Assembly: GCA_016716385.1 (NCBI GenBank) | Contig: JADJWL010000004.1 | Span: 310,001-374,000, forward strand | DNA length: 64,000 bases | Source of the DNA: Bryobacterales bacterium | GTDB taxonomy: Bacteria; Acidobacteriota; Terriglobia; Bryobacterales; Bryobacteraceae | Reading direction: 5' to 3' | Part shown: one piece after another, positions 15,621 through 24,462 of the stretch | Numbering within the stretch: position 1 is the stretch's first letter | Layout of the letters: every line of letters starts with the position of its first letter | Made by a program: the position numbers and the translations under genes | Notes under the pieces: generated by a model | The model's database searches: none | What the model was told of the DNA's origin: nothing | The model's input: only the letters and a program-made list of their open reading frames with translations

Positions 15621-16373
15621 ATGATCGCAAGTCAACAGACAGACACCCAGGTCGACGAAGTCGCCGCCGGCATCTATCGAATCTCGACGCCGATGGACGT
15701 GATTCCCGGAGGCTTCACCTTCAACTCATACCTCGTTGTGGACGACGAGCCGCTGCTCTTTCATGCGGGTCTGCGGAAGTTATTCCCCAACACGCTGGAG
15801 GCGGCCGGCAGAGTGATCGCGCCGGAAAAGCTCCGCTGGATTGGCGGATCGCATTTCGAAGCGGATGAGTTTGGCGCGCTGAATGACCTCTTGGCGGCCG
15901 CGCCGCAGGCAACGCCGTTCGGTGCGGAGATCGGCGTCCTGACGTCGCTCAGTGATTTCGCCGTGCGGCCGCCGCGCGGCTTCAAGGGCGGCGAGGAGTT
16001 CTCTATCGGCAGCCGCCGGATGAAGTGGATGGACACGCCGCACGTCCCGCATGGCTGGGACTGCGGTGTCCTGTTCGACTTGTCGACCGGGACTTTGCTC
16101 TGTGGGGACCTGTTCACGCAGCCGGGCGCGAATCTTCCCGCGGTGACCGAATCGGAGATCCTTACGGCGAGCGAAGGGATGCGCGGCATGATGGATTATT
16201 ACGCCCATGCAACAAGCACGACAGCCATCCTCGAGAAGCTGGCCGGGCTCGGTCCTTCGACGCTCGCCTGTCAACACGGCAGTGCCTATCGCGGCGACGG
16301 CGCGGCGCTGCTGAGGGAACTGGCCGCCAGGATCGAACACGGGAATGGCAGGCTGGCGACGCAGAGTGCATGA
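15621..16373 (+). CDS. Flavodiiron-type metallo-beta-lactamase (ODP-like) protein
   Basis: 250 residues of a single metallo-beta-lactamase domain. The metal ligands follow the flavodiiron pattern, not the hydrolase pattern: H78-x-E80-x-D82 (SHFEADE), a His in HVPHGWDC (H141 or H144), D163 (CGDLF) and H219 (ACQHG). Spacing closely matches flavodiiron proteins, which reduce O2 or NO at a diiron site. The usual sixth-position His of HxExDH is Glu here. There is no flavodoxin domain, so it resembles stand-alone ODP oxygen-binding proteins that act as sensors or need a separate reductase. It is divergent from an ECF sigma/zinc anti-sigma pair, suggesting an oxygen, NO or peroxide response. Confidence 0.8.
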   Translation: MIASQQTDTQVDEVAAGIYRISTPMDVIPGGFTFNSYLVVDDEPLLFHAGLRKLFPNTLEAAGRVIAPEKLRWIGGSHFEADEFGALNDLLAAAPQATPFGAEIGVLTSLSDFAVRPPRGFKGGEEFSIGSRRMKWMDTPHVPHGWDCGVLFDLSTGTLLCGDLFTQPGANLPAVTESEILTASEGMRGMMDYYAHATSTTAILEKLAGLGPSTLACQHGSAYRGDGAALLRELAARIEHGNGRLATQSA

Positions 16374-16403
16374 AAGTGATGCGGGCGCGATACACTCGAA
16401 CGC

Positions 16404-18551
16404 ATGCAACGCCGTGGCTTCTCAGCTCTGCTGGCCGTATGCCTCATCGTTCCCGGTGCGATCGTCGCCCAGGTCCCGCCCGATCTGCCCGACTGGAATG
16501 TTTTCTACGGCAACAAAGACTTCGCCGATCCGGAAGGCATGTTTGCGCGGTATCTGCGGAAACTCCGGCAGGAAGAGGAACGCCGGCGCTCCCAGGTGAT
16601 CGCCGGCGTCTCGTCGCGCGACTCGCTACGCCGCTACCAGGACGAGACGCGGGCGGCTCTCCGCGCCGCGCTCGGTGACCTGCCGGACCGCACGCCGCTC
16701 AACGCACGCACGGCGGGTGTTCTCGAGCGGGACGGCTATGCCGTCGAGAAGGTAATCTTCGAAAGCCGCCCGCGCTACTACGTGACCGCCAACGTCTACG
16801 TGCCGCGCAAGGGGACGGGACCGTATCCGGCCGTGCTGGCGGCGGTCGGGCACTGGGGCATGGGCAAGACGTTCGAGGAGTATCAGCGCCTCGGCATCTA
16901 CCTCGCCCGGCGCGGCTACATCGTTCTGGTCTACGATGTCCCCGGACAGGGGGAGCGGCGGGAGTACTTCAATCCCATCATGAACCGTGCCCTGATCGAC
17001 CCCGGCGGATCGCACTGGTTCGTCACGCTCGAACACGGGTACGCCGGCGGGCAGGCGATCCTTACTGGCGGCAACTATGCGTCGTACCTCGTCTGGGACG
17101 GCGTGCGGGCGCTCGACTATCTGACCGAACGCCCCGACGTGGACGCAAGCCGCCTCGCGTGCACCGGTACGTCCGGCGGCGGGCTTCAAACAGAGCTTCT
17201 CTCCGCTTTCGATGACCGGATCAAGATCTCGATTCCGGTCTGCTACGGCGGCTGCAATCCGGACAACCCGACGCGTCCCGGCCTCAGCATCAAGGACGTC
17301 GATGCGCTGATCGCGCCCCGTCCCCTGCTGATGATCGAGGCGACCGGCGATCCGCGGTCGAGTGTCCTGGCCAAGCAGGAGCGACACGAAGAGATCGCGC
17401 ACCTGTACAAGGTTGCGGGAGAGAACGAGCGCACCAAGTACATCGTGGTCGAGGGACCGCACGGCTATGTGCCAGGCATGTACGAAGCGGCCTACGTGTG
17501 GATGGAGCGCTGGTTCTTCGGCCGCCAGACGCCGCGCGAGAGCCTTGAGGAACCGGCCACGCCGCTCGAGCCCGCGGAGAATCTGCACTGCACGCCATCG
17601 GGTGAGGTCACGATGTCTCTTGGCGGTGAGACCGTGGCATCGCTCAACCGGACGCATGCCGGCCGGCTGGCGCGCGCGAGAGCGGCAGGAGACCGGCGCG
17701 AAGCCATCCGCCACGCACTGGCTCTCGATCTGGCACCCCGGCCGCTGCGCCCCAAGACGATCGCCCGCGCCGAACGCGGGTCGTTCATCCTCGAGAAGAT
17801 CGCGTACTGGAGTGACGACGAGGTCTTCGTGCCTGGTCTGCTGCTGTTGCCGCCGAAGCCCGGACGGCATCCGGCTGTGGTGTTCGTCAACGAGGACGGC
17901 AAGGCCACACAGCCATTGGTGGAGCAATACCTGAAGCCTCTTGTCGAAGCCGGGGTCGCGGTGTTGACGATCGATCCGCGTGGCATGGGGGAGACAGATC
18001 CTGAGACGCCCCGCTCATCGCGTCCGGCCGACTTCAAGAGGTTCGTCCACGGCGTCGAATCCGGGTTCTTCTACGATTCGATGCGCGTCGGCCAGACTGT
18101 ACCCGGCATGCGCACACGTGACATCTTCGGCGCGGTTGACTACCTGGCCGGCCGCTCCGAGGTGGATCCGGCGCGCATCTCGGCGATCGGCCACGGCTCC
18201 GGCGGGTTGCTCGTGCTATTCGCCGCCGCCTTCGATCCGCGCATTCAGACCGTCGCCGCCACGGGGTCCCTGGTGTCGTACCAGGAAATCGCGGCCAATG
18301 ACCTCTACACCCACCAATTCGGCTCGTTCGGCCCGGGCTTCCTCCGCGTCTTCGACCTGCCGGATGTAGTGGCGCTGATCACCCCGCGGCGCGTGCTGCT
18401 CAACAACCTCGTTGACGCGCAACACCGCGTCCTCATGCCAGAGAGGGTACGCCGGACGTACGCCGCCGAGCACGGAAAGCTGGAGATCGGCCATACAGTG
18501 ACGGCCCAGGAGACCGTCAGGAAATACCTGACACTGCTTGCGCGTCGATGA
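16404..18551 (+). CDS. Exported two-domain alpha/beta hydrolase (acetyl xylan esterase-like)
   Basis: 715 residues with a signal peptide of about 22 residues. Two alpha/beta-hydrolase domains lie in tandem. The first (about 100-380) has nucleophile S257 in GTSGGG and a late His in GPHGY. The second (about 450-715) has GHGSGG with Ser near residue 600 and a C-terminal GHTVT His. The first domain resembles acetyl xylan esterases and large exported esterases. TACACT (16391-16396) is 7 nt before ATG without a Shine-Dalgarno site. The stop codon abuts that of the opposing amidohydrolase with no gap. It probably deacylates plant or microbial polymers; the substrate is not readable from sequence. 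Confidence 0.8.
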   Translation: MQRRGFSALLAVCLIVPGAIVAQVPPDLPDWNVFYGNKDFADPEGMFARYLRKLRQEEERRRSQVIAGVSSRDSLRRYQDETRAALRAALGDLPDRTPLNARTAGVLERDGYAVEKVIFESRPRYYVTANVYVPRKGTGPYPAVLAAVGHWGMGKTFEEYQRLGIYLARRGYIVLVYDVPGQGERREYFNPIMNRALIDPGGSHWFVTLEHGYAGGQAILTGGNYASYLVWDGVRALDYLTERPDVDASRLACTGTSGGGLQTELLSAFDDRIKISIPVCYGGCNPDNPTRPGLSIKDVDALIAPRPLLMIEATGDPRSSVLAKQERHEEIAHLYKVAGENERTKYIVVEGPHGYVPGMYEAAYVWMERWFFGRQTPRESLEEPATPLEPAENLHCTPSGEVTMSLGGETVASLNRTHAGRLARARAAGDRREAIRHALALDLAPRPLRPKTIARAERGSFILEKIAYWSDDEVFVPGLLLLPPKPGRHPAVVFVNEDGKATQPLVEQYLKPLVEAGVAVLTIDPRGMGETDPETPRSSRPADFKRFVHGVESGFFYDSMRVGQTVPGMRTRDIFGAVDYLAGRSEVDPARISAIGHGSGGLLVLFAAAFDPRIQTVAATGSLVSYQEIAANDLYTHQFGSFGPGFLRVFDLPDVVALITPRRVLLNNLVDAQHRVLMPERVRRTYAAEHGKLEIGHTVTAQETVRKYLTLLARR

Positions 18552-19790
18552 CTACTTGGTCCACTTCTTCTTGTCGTACTTGAAGGTCTTCCAGCTCTCG
18601 GAAGCGCGGCCGTTCATGTCCCAGACCACGCGTCCCGCCCGCAGCGTCAGCTCGGTGACGATCCGCTGGTTGCCTTCGAAGACGGCGCCCGCCGAATCGA
18701 TGAAGCCGTACTTGCCCTTGTCCACCCGGATGACGGCGATGTCGGCCTCCGCCCCCACGTCGAGGTGCCCCAACTCCGCACGCTTGATCTGCTTGGCCGG
18801 ATTCCATGTCGACATGGCGATCACCGAGTCGAGCGTGGCGCCCAGATTGAGGACGGACGACATCGAGTTGTCCATCGTCTTCATGCCCGCGTTCATGCTG
18901 CCGGTGTGCAGGTCGGTGGAGATGGAATCCGGCGGAAAGCCCTGTTCCAGTGCGGGCGCCGCAACGTACCAGTAGAAGCTGCCGGCCCCGAAGCCGAGAT
19001 CAAAGAAGATGCCGCGCTTGCGCCCGGTGAACATGGCCGGATTGATCTTGCCATTGGGCAGCAGTTCCTCGCGGTGGCCGGAGTAACAGTGCGTATAGAT
19101 GTCGCCGGCCCGCAGCTTGTCCAGCAGCAACGCGGGCAGGTTGCGGATGTTGTTCATGTAGCCGAAATCCACCATCACGGGCATATCCACCGCGGTCCCC
19201 GCCTTGACTGCCGCTTCAATCGACTCCCAGCCCGGCCCGCCGAAGTGCGCGGACTTGAAGCCGACCACGACGTCGCGATTCGCGTTGACCGCACGGACGG
19301 CGCCCTCGACATCCAGCTCCCTCAGGTCGTCCTCCTTCTCGCCCATGCCGGCCGCGGCGATATTCAACAGCGCCAGGACCCGGGTGCGCGAATGCTCGAT
19401 CGCCCGTCGGCGGAACTCCGGGAAATCCTTCCATCCGGAGGTGCCCGCATCGACCACGGTGGTGACGCCGCTGCGGAAGGTGTGGGCGTCGGTCTGTACG
19501 TTGCTCTGCCGCATCCCCTTCACTTCGGGCCGCTGAAACACATGGACATGCAGGTCAACGAAACCGGGCGTGACCGTCAGTCCGTTGACCTGCACGAGTT
19601 TCGCCGCCTGGTTCGCCGGAATGTCCCGGGCGACGCGGGCGATCTTGCCGTCCTTGATCGCCACGTCCATCGGGCCGTTGATTCTGTTCTTGGGGTCGAT
19701 GACATGGCCGCCCTTCAGCAGCATGTCGTACCGCGCCTGCGCCATCAGGGCGCCTACGGTGATCAGCAAAGTGAGAACAAGTCGCAGCAT
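18552..19790 (-). CDS. Exported amidohydrolase/deacetylase paralogue lacking a metal-ligand His
   Basis: 412 residues with a signal peptide ending near ALMAQA. It belongs to the amidohydrolase superfamily (dihydroorotase/deacetylase branch): H81-x-H83 in DLHVHVF, K179 (VGFKSAH, the carboxylated Lys), H234 (THCYSGH) and D293 (STDLH). At the strand-6 position where the neighbouring paralogue has DVGHG, this one has DLGFG (F267), so one expected metal-binding His is missing. It may use a single metal, have a new activity or be inactive. It follows its paralogue by 3 nt, and both follow a TonB-dependent receptor, forming a likely three-gene uptake and hydrolysis operon. Confidence 0.85.
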   Translation of the reverse strand: MLRLVLTLLITVGALMAQARYDMLLKGGHVIDPKNRINGPMDVAIKDGKIARVARDIPANQAAKLVQVNGLTVTPGFVDLHVHVFQRPEVKGMRQSNVQTDAHTFRSGVTTVVDAGTSGWKDFPEFRRRAIEHSRTRVLALLNIAAAGMGEKEDDLRELDVEGAVRAVNANRDVVVGFKSAHFGGPGWESIEAAVKAGTAVDMPVMVDFGYMNNIRNLPALLLDKLRAGDIYTHCYSGHREELLPNGKINPAMFTGRKRGIFFDLGFGAGSFYWYVAAPALEQGFPPDSISTDLHTGSMNAGMKTMDNSMSSVLNLGATLDSVIAMSTWNPAKQIKRAELGHLDVGAEADIAVIRVDKGKYGFIDSAGAVFEGNQRIVTELTLRAGRVVWDMNGRASESWKTFKYDKKKWTK

Positions 19791-19793
19791 GGT

Positions 19794-21029
19794 CTATTTC
19801 TCCGGATACTTCAGGTTGCCCGACCGCCAGGGAACTGCGGCCCGGCCGTTCAAATCAAACACGAGCTTACCGGCGCGGATCGTCATCTCAGTACCAAGAC
19901 GCTCGCTCCCTTCGATTCTCCCGCCTACCACGTCGGCGAAACCGAAGCGGCCCGCATCGACGCGCAGCACTGCGATATCGGCCTCGGCGCCCACGGCAAT
20001 CTGCCCCAGTTCCGGGCGCTTCACGATGGTGGCCGGGTTGGTGGTGGACTGCCGGATCACTTCCCTGAGCGGCACGCCCATTGCCAGAAACTTCGACATG
20101 ACGTTGAGCATATCGACCGCCGAACCGTTCATGGAGTTCGTATGCATGTCGGTCGAGATCGAGTCCGGCCAGAAACCCTGTTTCACCGCCGGCTCGGCGT
20201 TCCGGAAATGGAAACTGCCGCCGCCGTGACCCACGTCGAACTTGACGCCGCGCTTCCGCGCCGCGGACAGATACGGCCGCACCTTCTCATTCGCGTCGAG
20301 CAGCGGTGCCGGCCAGCGGTAGCAGTGCGTGCTGATGTCGCCGGGGCGCAGAATCTCGGTGACCATCCGCTCGTACGGACGTTCCTTCAGGAAGTAGCCG
20401 AAGTCGACCATGACCGGGATGTCGGCCAGACGCCCCGCCTCAACTGCTCTTTCCACGGAAGTGAAATTCGGCGCCCACCAGTGAGCTGACTTGACTCCAA
20501 CGACAACGTCCTTGTGCTTGAGCGCCATGTCCGCGGTGACGCGGGGATTCATGTCCTCGACGTTCTGCTCCAGGTCATAACTGAGGATGCCGATGCCGAC
20601 GATGTTGAGCATCGCCAGGACGCGGGTCTCGGCCGTGTCAATCACGGTGCGGCGGAAGTCTTCGAAGCTTCGCCATCCCGAGGAGCCCGGATCGACGACG
20701 GTGGTCACGCCCGTCCGGAAGGCGATGTGGTCGGGAAAGACGCTGCGGTTTCCGCCGGAAGTCGTGGATCCGCGGATCCCGGAGAAGACGTGTGCATGGA
20801 TGTCGACGAGTCCGGGCGTCACGTAGAGGTCGGCCACGTCGATCGTCTTGCGGGCGTTGGCTGCCGGCAGGTTGGGAGCTACGGCGGCTATCCGCGTCCC
20901 GGTAATCGCGACGTCGGCCACGCCATCGACGCCGTTCTTCGGATCGATGACGTGGCCGCCCTTGAGCAGCAGGTCGTAGGGCTGCGCGAACGCAGCCCAT
21001 GCAAAGAGAAGGCCCAGGCAAAATCGCAT
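19794..21029 (-). CDS. Exported amidohydrolase/deacetylase
   Basis: 411 residues with a signal peptide ending near AFAQP. The full set of superfamily metal ligands is present: H78-x-H80 (DIHAHVF), K180 (VGVKSAH), H235 (STHCYRW), H268 (DVGHGGG) and D294 (STDMH). Relatives include deacetylases and proteins annotated as dihydroorotases that act on acylated amino acids. The substrate is unknown. It is clearly paralogous to the next gene over its whole length, including the shared GVTTVVD-G-SGW region. The start codon directly follows the stop of the TonB-dependent receptor gene (21030), a strong sign of coupled expression. Confidence 0.88.
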   Translation of the reverse strand: MRFCLGLLFAWAAFAQPYDLLLKGGHVIDPKNGVDGVADVAITGTRIAAVAPNLPAANARKTIDVADLYVTPGLVDIHAHVFSGIRGSTTSGGNRSVFPDHIAFRTGVTTVVDPGSSGWRSFEDFRRTVIDTAETRVLAMLNIVGIGILSYDLEQNVEDMNPRVTADMALKHKDVVVGVKSAHWWAPNFTSVERAVEAGRLADIPVMVDFGYFLKERPYERMVTEILRPGDISTHCYRWPAPLLDANEKVRPYLSAARKRGVKFDVGHGGGSFHFRNAEPAVKQGFWPDSISTDMHTNSMNGSAVDMLNVMSKFLAMGVPLREVIRQSTTNPATIVKRPELGQIAVGAEADIAVLRVDAGRFGFADVVGGRIEGSERLGTEMTIRAGKLVFDLNGRAAVPWRSGNLKYPEK

Positions 21030-24000
21030 TTAGAAGAGGTACTTCAGAGCGAACTGCAACTGGCGGTTGTCCTGCCAGGTGGCGGTGATCTGTCCGAATG
21101 CGGGTGTGCCGAGCACCGCATTGGGCGCCCGGAAGACCGGCGTGTTGAACAGATTGAACGCCTCGAAGCGGAACTGGAACCGGTGCAATTCCTTCACCGG
21201 GAACTCCTTGAACAGACCAATGTCCCAGGTGCGGATTCCCGGCTGCCGCAGGATGTTCCTCCCTACCTCGCCGAACTTGAGGTCGGCGAAGCGGAACGCG
21301 GCGGTGTTGAACCATTGGGCTGGGTCAGGGTTGTCCAGTCGGGGATTCGCGCCAGGGACGAAGTCGGGGCGTTGCGGACCGCCGCCCGTGTTCTGGCGAT
21401 TCCCCTGCTGCGTTACAGAGAACGGGAAGCCGGTTTGGTAGGTCATGATCCCGTTGAAGGACCAGTCGCCGAGCGTGAACTTGGCCGGTCCGGTCCAACT
21501 GGAGGGCGTCGGAATGTTCCACAGGAACGTGTTGGTGAACCGGTGCCGGAAGTCGAATCCGGACGAGGACCGTTCGCAGGCCCAGCAATCCTGGTTCTGC
21601 GCGCCGTTTGTCGAGAACGGCAGCGATTCGTTCGTGCCGTAGCTCTGGTCGATGTTGTGCGACCAGGTGTAGGAAGCGAGGTACGACAGCCCGCGTGCGA
21701 ACCGCCGCTCCCCGCGCAATTGAAGGCTCTGGTAATAAGACTTGCCATCGGCTCCGAGCCACCGGATCGGTCCCCAATCCGGGTAGCGTCGCCGCGGCTG
21801 CACTGGACCCGGTGCGGGCGGTGCGTCGTTGGCATTGCGGCTGTTGTCCAGGCGGGACGCCTGACTGCCGACATACGCCATTTCGAACACCGTGGTCTGC
21901 GTAATCTGCCGTTGCACCGACGCGCTCCACTGCACGTTGTAGGCGTTCTGCCGGTCGACCGGCGTCGACACAACGCTGCGCGGCGCCGCGGCCGCTTGCT
22001 GTCCGATCGGGTACGGGTTACGCAGGGTCAACCCGGTCGGATTCGCCGGGTCGGCGACAAACTGCACCTGGAACGTCCGGAACGGGTTTGGAATGACCGT
22101 CAGGTTGTTGATCTGGTTCGCGTTGTTATAGACGCCGCCACCCAGGCGCATCACCCACTTGTCAGAGGGGCGGTAGGCAATCCCGATTCGTGGCCAGAAG
22201 CGGTACTTCTCGGCATCGTAGAGCTTGACCACCTCTTTGGAGGTGGGATCTTCGGGGAACAGGTAGCCGCCCGGACGATCGATGCGCAGCGCGCGAGGGA
22301 AGCCGTTCTCTTCATCGACGGTTCCGACGAACTCGTACCGCATGCCCAGGTTGATGGTCAACCGCGGATTCACGCGCCAGTTGTCCTGCACGTAGAAAGC
22401 GTAGGTCTGCTGGTTGTACTCGACCGGGTTGACTCCATCGGGCGTCTGTGACAAGGAAGGAAAGCCGATCATGAAGTCCGCCGCCGCGTTTCCCGTGACC
22501 TGTCCGTTGAATTGGAACTGGCCGCGGGCGTTGTTCGAAGCCTGACGGTCCATGCGCAGGCGCTTAAAGTCGATGCCGGCCTTGAATGTGTGGACTCCCC
22601 TTGTCACCGTGATGCTGTCGACCAGGTGCCACGTCTCGCTGACGTTGAAATCCGGGATCAGGCCGGCATCGCCCATCGACAGGAAGCCCTGAACATTCAT
22701 CGGGACTCTCCCGGTTTCGCGCGGGTTGAGGAGCCGCGGCTGGAGCGTTTCCGGATCGACGGCCCGCACCCCGACCAATCCCATCGATTCCGGATCGAAA
22801 TCCGTGTCGGTCCGGAGGCTGCGGCGGAAGACCCATGCGCGATTGAAGCCGATCCGGAAGTCGTTCAGCACGGTGGGACTGAACATGTGCGTATGGTTGA
22901 CTACGGCATTCGAAGCCGAAATCCTGCTTTGGAGGGGATTGAAGTAGTCCAGGCCAATCGTCGGGAACTCGAAGCGATACAGAGCCACCCGGCTGAACAG
23001 ACGGTCCTTTTCACTGAAGTTATGATCGCCGCGGAGGAACCACTGATTAATGTCATTGACCTGCGTCTCCGCGGCCACCAAGTTGGCGCCGGTTCCCGGC
23101 GTATTCGGCAGCGGATGGACATCCAGATAGTTGCGCGACACCTGCTCGATCCGGTTTGCCGGGACCTGGTTACCAGCGAAGAAGCCTCCCAGCGGGTCCC
23201 GCAGAGGAGCGGTCAACGCTGAAAAGTCCCCGGATCGGAACGGAACGGGAAGTACAGTGCCCACCTGCGGGATTTCCACCTTCTCGCGCTGGCCTTCGAA
23301 GTTCGCCATCCAGAACGTCCGGTTCTTGCCGTTGTACAAGTTAGGGATCAGGACCGGTCCGGACAGGACGAACCCGAACTGGTTGCGCTGGAGGATGTCT
23401 TTTCGCAGGGGCGCGGGAAAGAAGTAGTTGCGGGCATCCGTCTTGTCGTTCCGGAAGAACTCAAACAAAGCCCCGTGAATGTCGTTCGACCCCGGCCGCG
23501 TGTGGATTTCTACCTGCGCTCCGGCGTTGTGCCCGTACTCCGCCGAGTAGGAGCCCGCGTGGACCTTGAACTCCTGAATCGCCTCGATGGACGCGCGGAA
23601 GAACGTGGCGTTGTTGATATTCCACGCCGTGTAGACTCCGTCGTAAAGCACCTGGCCCTGGTTCTCGCGCATGCCGTTCGCGCTGACGGCGATCGCCGAG
23701 TCGCGCCGGCCGTACTGGTTCGTGTTGGAGGAGATCCCTTTGATAACTCCAGGCATCAGTCCTGCCAGATTCGCGAAATTGCGCCCGTTCAGCGGAAGGT
23801 CGACCACGCGCCTTTGCTCCACCACATTGCCGAGGGTGGCGTCGTCGGTATTGAGCAGAGCCGCCTGCGCCGTCACTTCCACCGACTCGGTCACCTGGCC
23901 GACCTGCATCGTGATGTTGACGCGCGCCTTCTGGTTGATCTGGACTTCAAGGTCCGTGCGGACCTCTGTTCTGAAGCCCGGACACTCGGCGCGGACCACG

Positions 24001-24233
24001 TAGATCCCCGGCTGGATGGAAGGAAACGCGTACGTGCCGGAGTCGCCGGTCACCATGCGGCGAGTGATGTTTGTCCCGGTGTGCGTGGCGCTGACAGAGA
24101 CGCCGGGAATGAGTGCGCCAGTCGAGTCCTGGATGACCCCGAGAATTTCGGTGGATTCACCGCCCTGCGGAAGCGCCGGAAGTGCGCAGACTGTGAGGAG
24201 CCCAGCCACTGCCAGGCAACGAAGAGGAGACAT
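21030..24233 (-). CDS. Oar-like TonB-dependent outer-membrane receptor
   Basis: 1067 residues from ATG 24233, chosen over an in-frame TTG at 24242 because AAAGGGG (24249-24243) then has a 9-nt spacing. A signal peptide (to about LPALPQG) is followed by a carboxypeptidase-regulatory-like Ig domain (ILGVIQDSTGALIPGVSVSATHTG, about 30-110), a plug domain (about 125-230, with RRVVDLPLNGRNFANLAGLMPGV) and a large beta-barrel ending in the aromatic LQFALKYLF. This is the Oar/CarboxypepD_reg type common in Acidobacteriota. It imports a bulky ligand across the outer membrane. The operon partners suggest N-acylated amino-acid or peptide-like ligands, by inference only. Confidence 0.93.
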   Translation of the reverse strand: MSPLRCLAVAGLLTVCALPALPQGGESTEILGVIQDSTGALIPGVSVSATHTGTNITRRMVTGDSGTYAFPSIQPGIYVVRAECPGFRTEVRTDLEVQINQKARVNITMQVGQVTESVEVTAQAALLNTDDATLGNVVEQRRVVDLPLNGRNFANLAGLMPGVIKGISSNTNQYGRRDSAIAVSANGMRENQGQVLYDGVYTAWNINNATFFRASIEAIQEFKVHAGSYSAEYGHNAGAQVEIHTRPGSNDIHGALFEFFRNDKTDARNYFFPAPLRKDILQRNQFGFVLSGPVLIPNLYNGKNRTFWMANFEGQREKVEIPQVGTVLPVPFRSGDFSALTAPLRDPLGGFFAGNQVPANRIEQVSRNYLDVHPLPNTPGTGANLVAAETQVNDINQWFLRGDHNFSEKDRLFSRVALYRFEFPTIGLDYFNPLQSRISASNAVVNHTHMFSPTVLNDFRIGFNRAWVFRRSLRTDTDFDPESMGLVGVRAVDPETLQPRLLNPRETGRVPMNVQGFLSMGDAGLIPDFNVSETWHLVDSITVTRGVHTFKAGIDFKRLRMDRQASNNARGQFQFNGQVTGNAAADFMIGFPSLSQTPDGVNPVEYNQQTYAFYVQDNWRVNPRLTINLGMRYEFVGTVDEENGFPRALRIDRPGGYLFPEDPTSKEVVKLYDAEKYRFWPRIGIAYRPSDKWVMRLGGGVYNNANQINNLTVIPNPFRTFQVQFVADPANPTGLTLRNPYPIGQQAAAAPRSVVSTPVDRQNAYNVQWSASVQRQITQTTVFEMAYVGSQASRLDNSRNANDAPPAPGPVQPRRRYPDWGPIRWLGADGKSYYQSLQLRGERRFARGLSYLASYTWSHNIDQSYGTNESLPFSTNGAQNQDCWACERSSSGFDFRHRFTNTFLWNIPTPSSWTGPAKFTLGDWSFNGIMTYQTGFPFSVTQQGNRQNTGGGPQRPDFVPGANPRLDNPDPAQWFNTAAFRFADLKFGEVGRNILRQPGIRTWDIGLFKEFPVKELHRFQFRFEAFNLFNTPVFRAPNAVLGTPAFGQITATWQDNRQLQFALKYLF

Positions 24234-24307
24234 CTCGTACAAACCCCTTTCTGATCCATCCCACGGAGGCCCGCATGGGTGATCCGTGTGTATGCCTATG
24301 GCTCAGA

Positions 24308-24336
24308 ATTCTATCACCGAAGGTGGATTGCGACAA
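24308..24336 (-). promoter_or_regulatory. Sigma-70-type promoter of the receptor-amidohydrolase operon
   Basis: On the minus strand TTGTCG (24336-24331) and TAGAAT (24313-24308) are 17 nt apart, a near-ideal housekeeping promoter. Transcription would start near 24301, leaving a leader of about 68 nt before ATG 24233. Confidence 0.65.
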
Positions 24337-24421
24337 GGAAAAAAAGCGCGCCAAAGTTGTCGAAGAGAGAGGTTTCTTGCGGCCGAATAGTATTGGCTCA
24401 ATTGGGGCAGATCCCGCCCGG

Positions 24422-24452
24422 TTGACACGGTGCGGCGACGGCGCGATACACT
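24422..24452 (+). promoter_or_regulatory. Candidate promoter of the glycosidase-like gene
   Basis: A consensus TTGACA (24422-24427) precedes TACACT (24447-24452) by 19 nt, slightly long. The hexamer ends 10 nt before ATG 24463, so the transcript would have a leader of only a few bases. Confidence 0.5.
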
Positions 24453-24462
24453 CGGCTCCATC

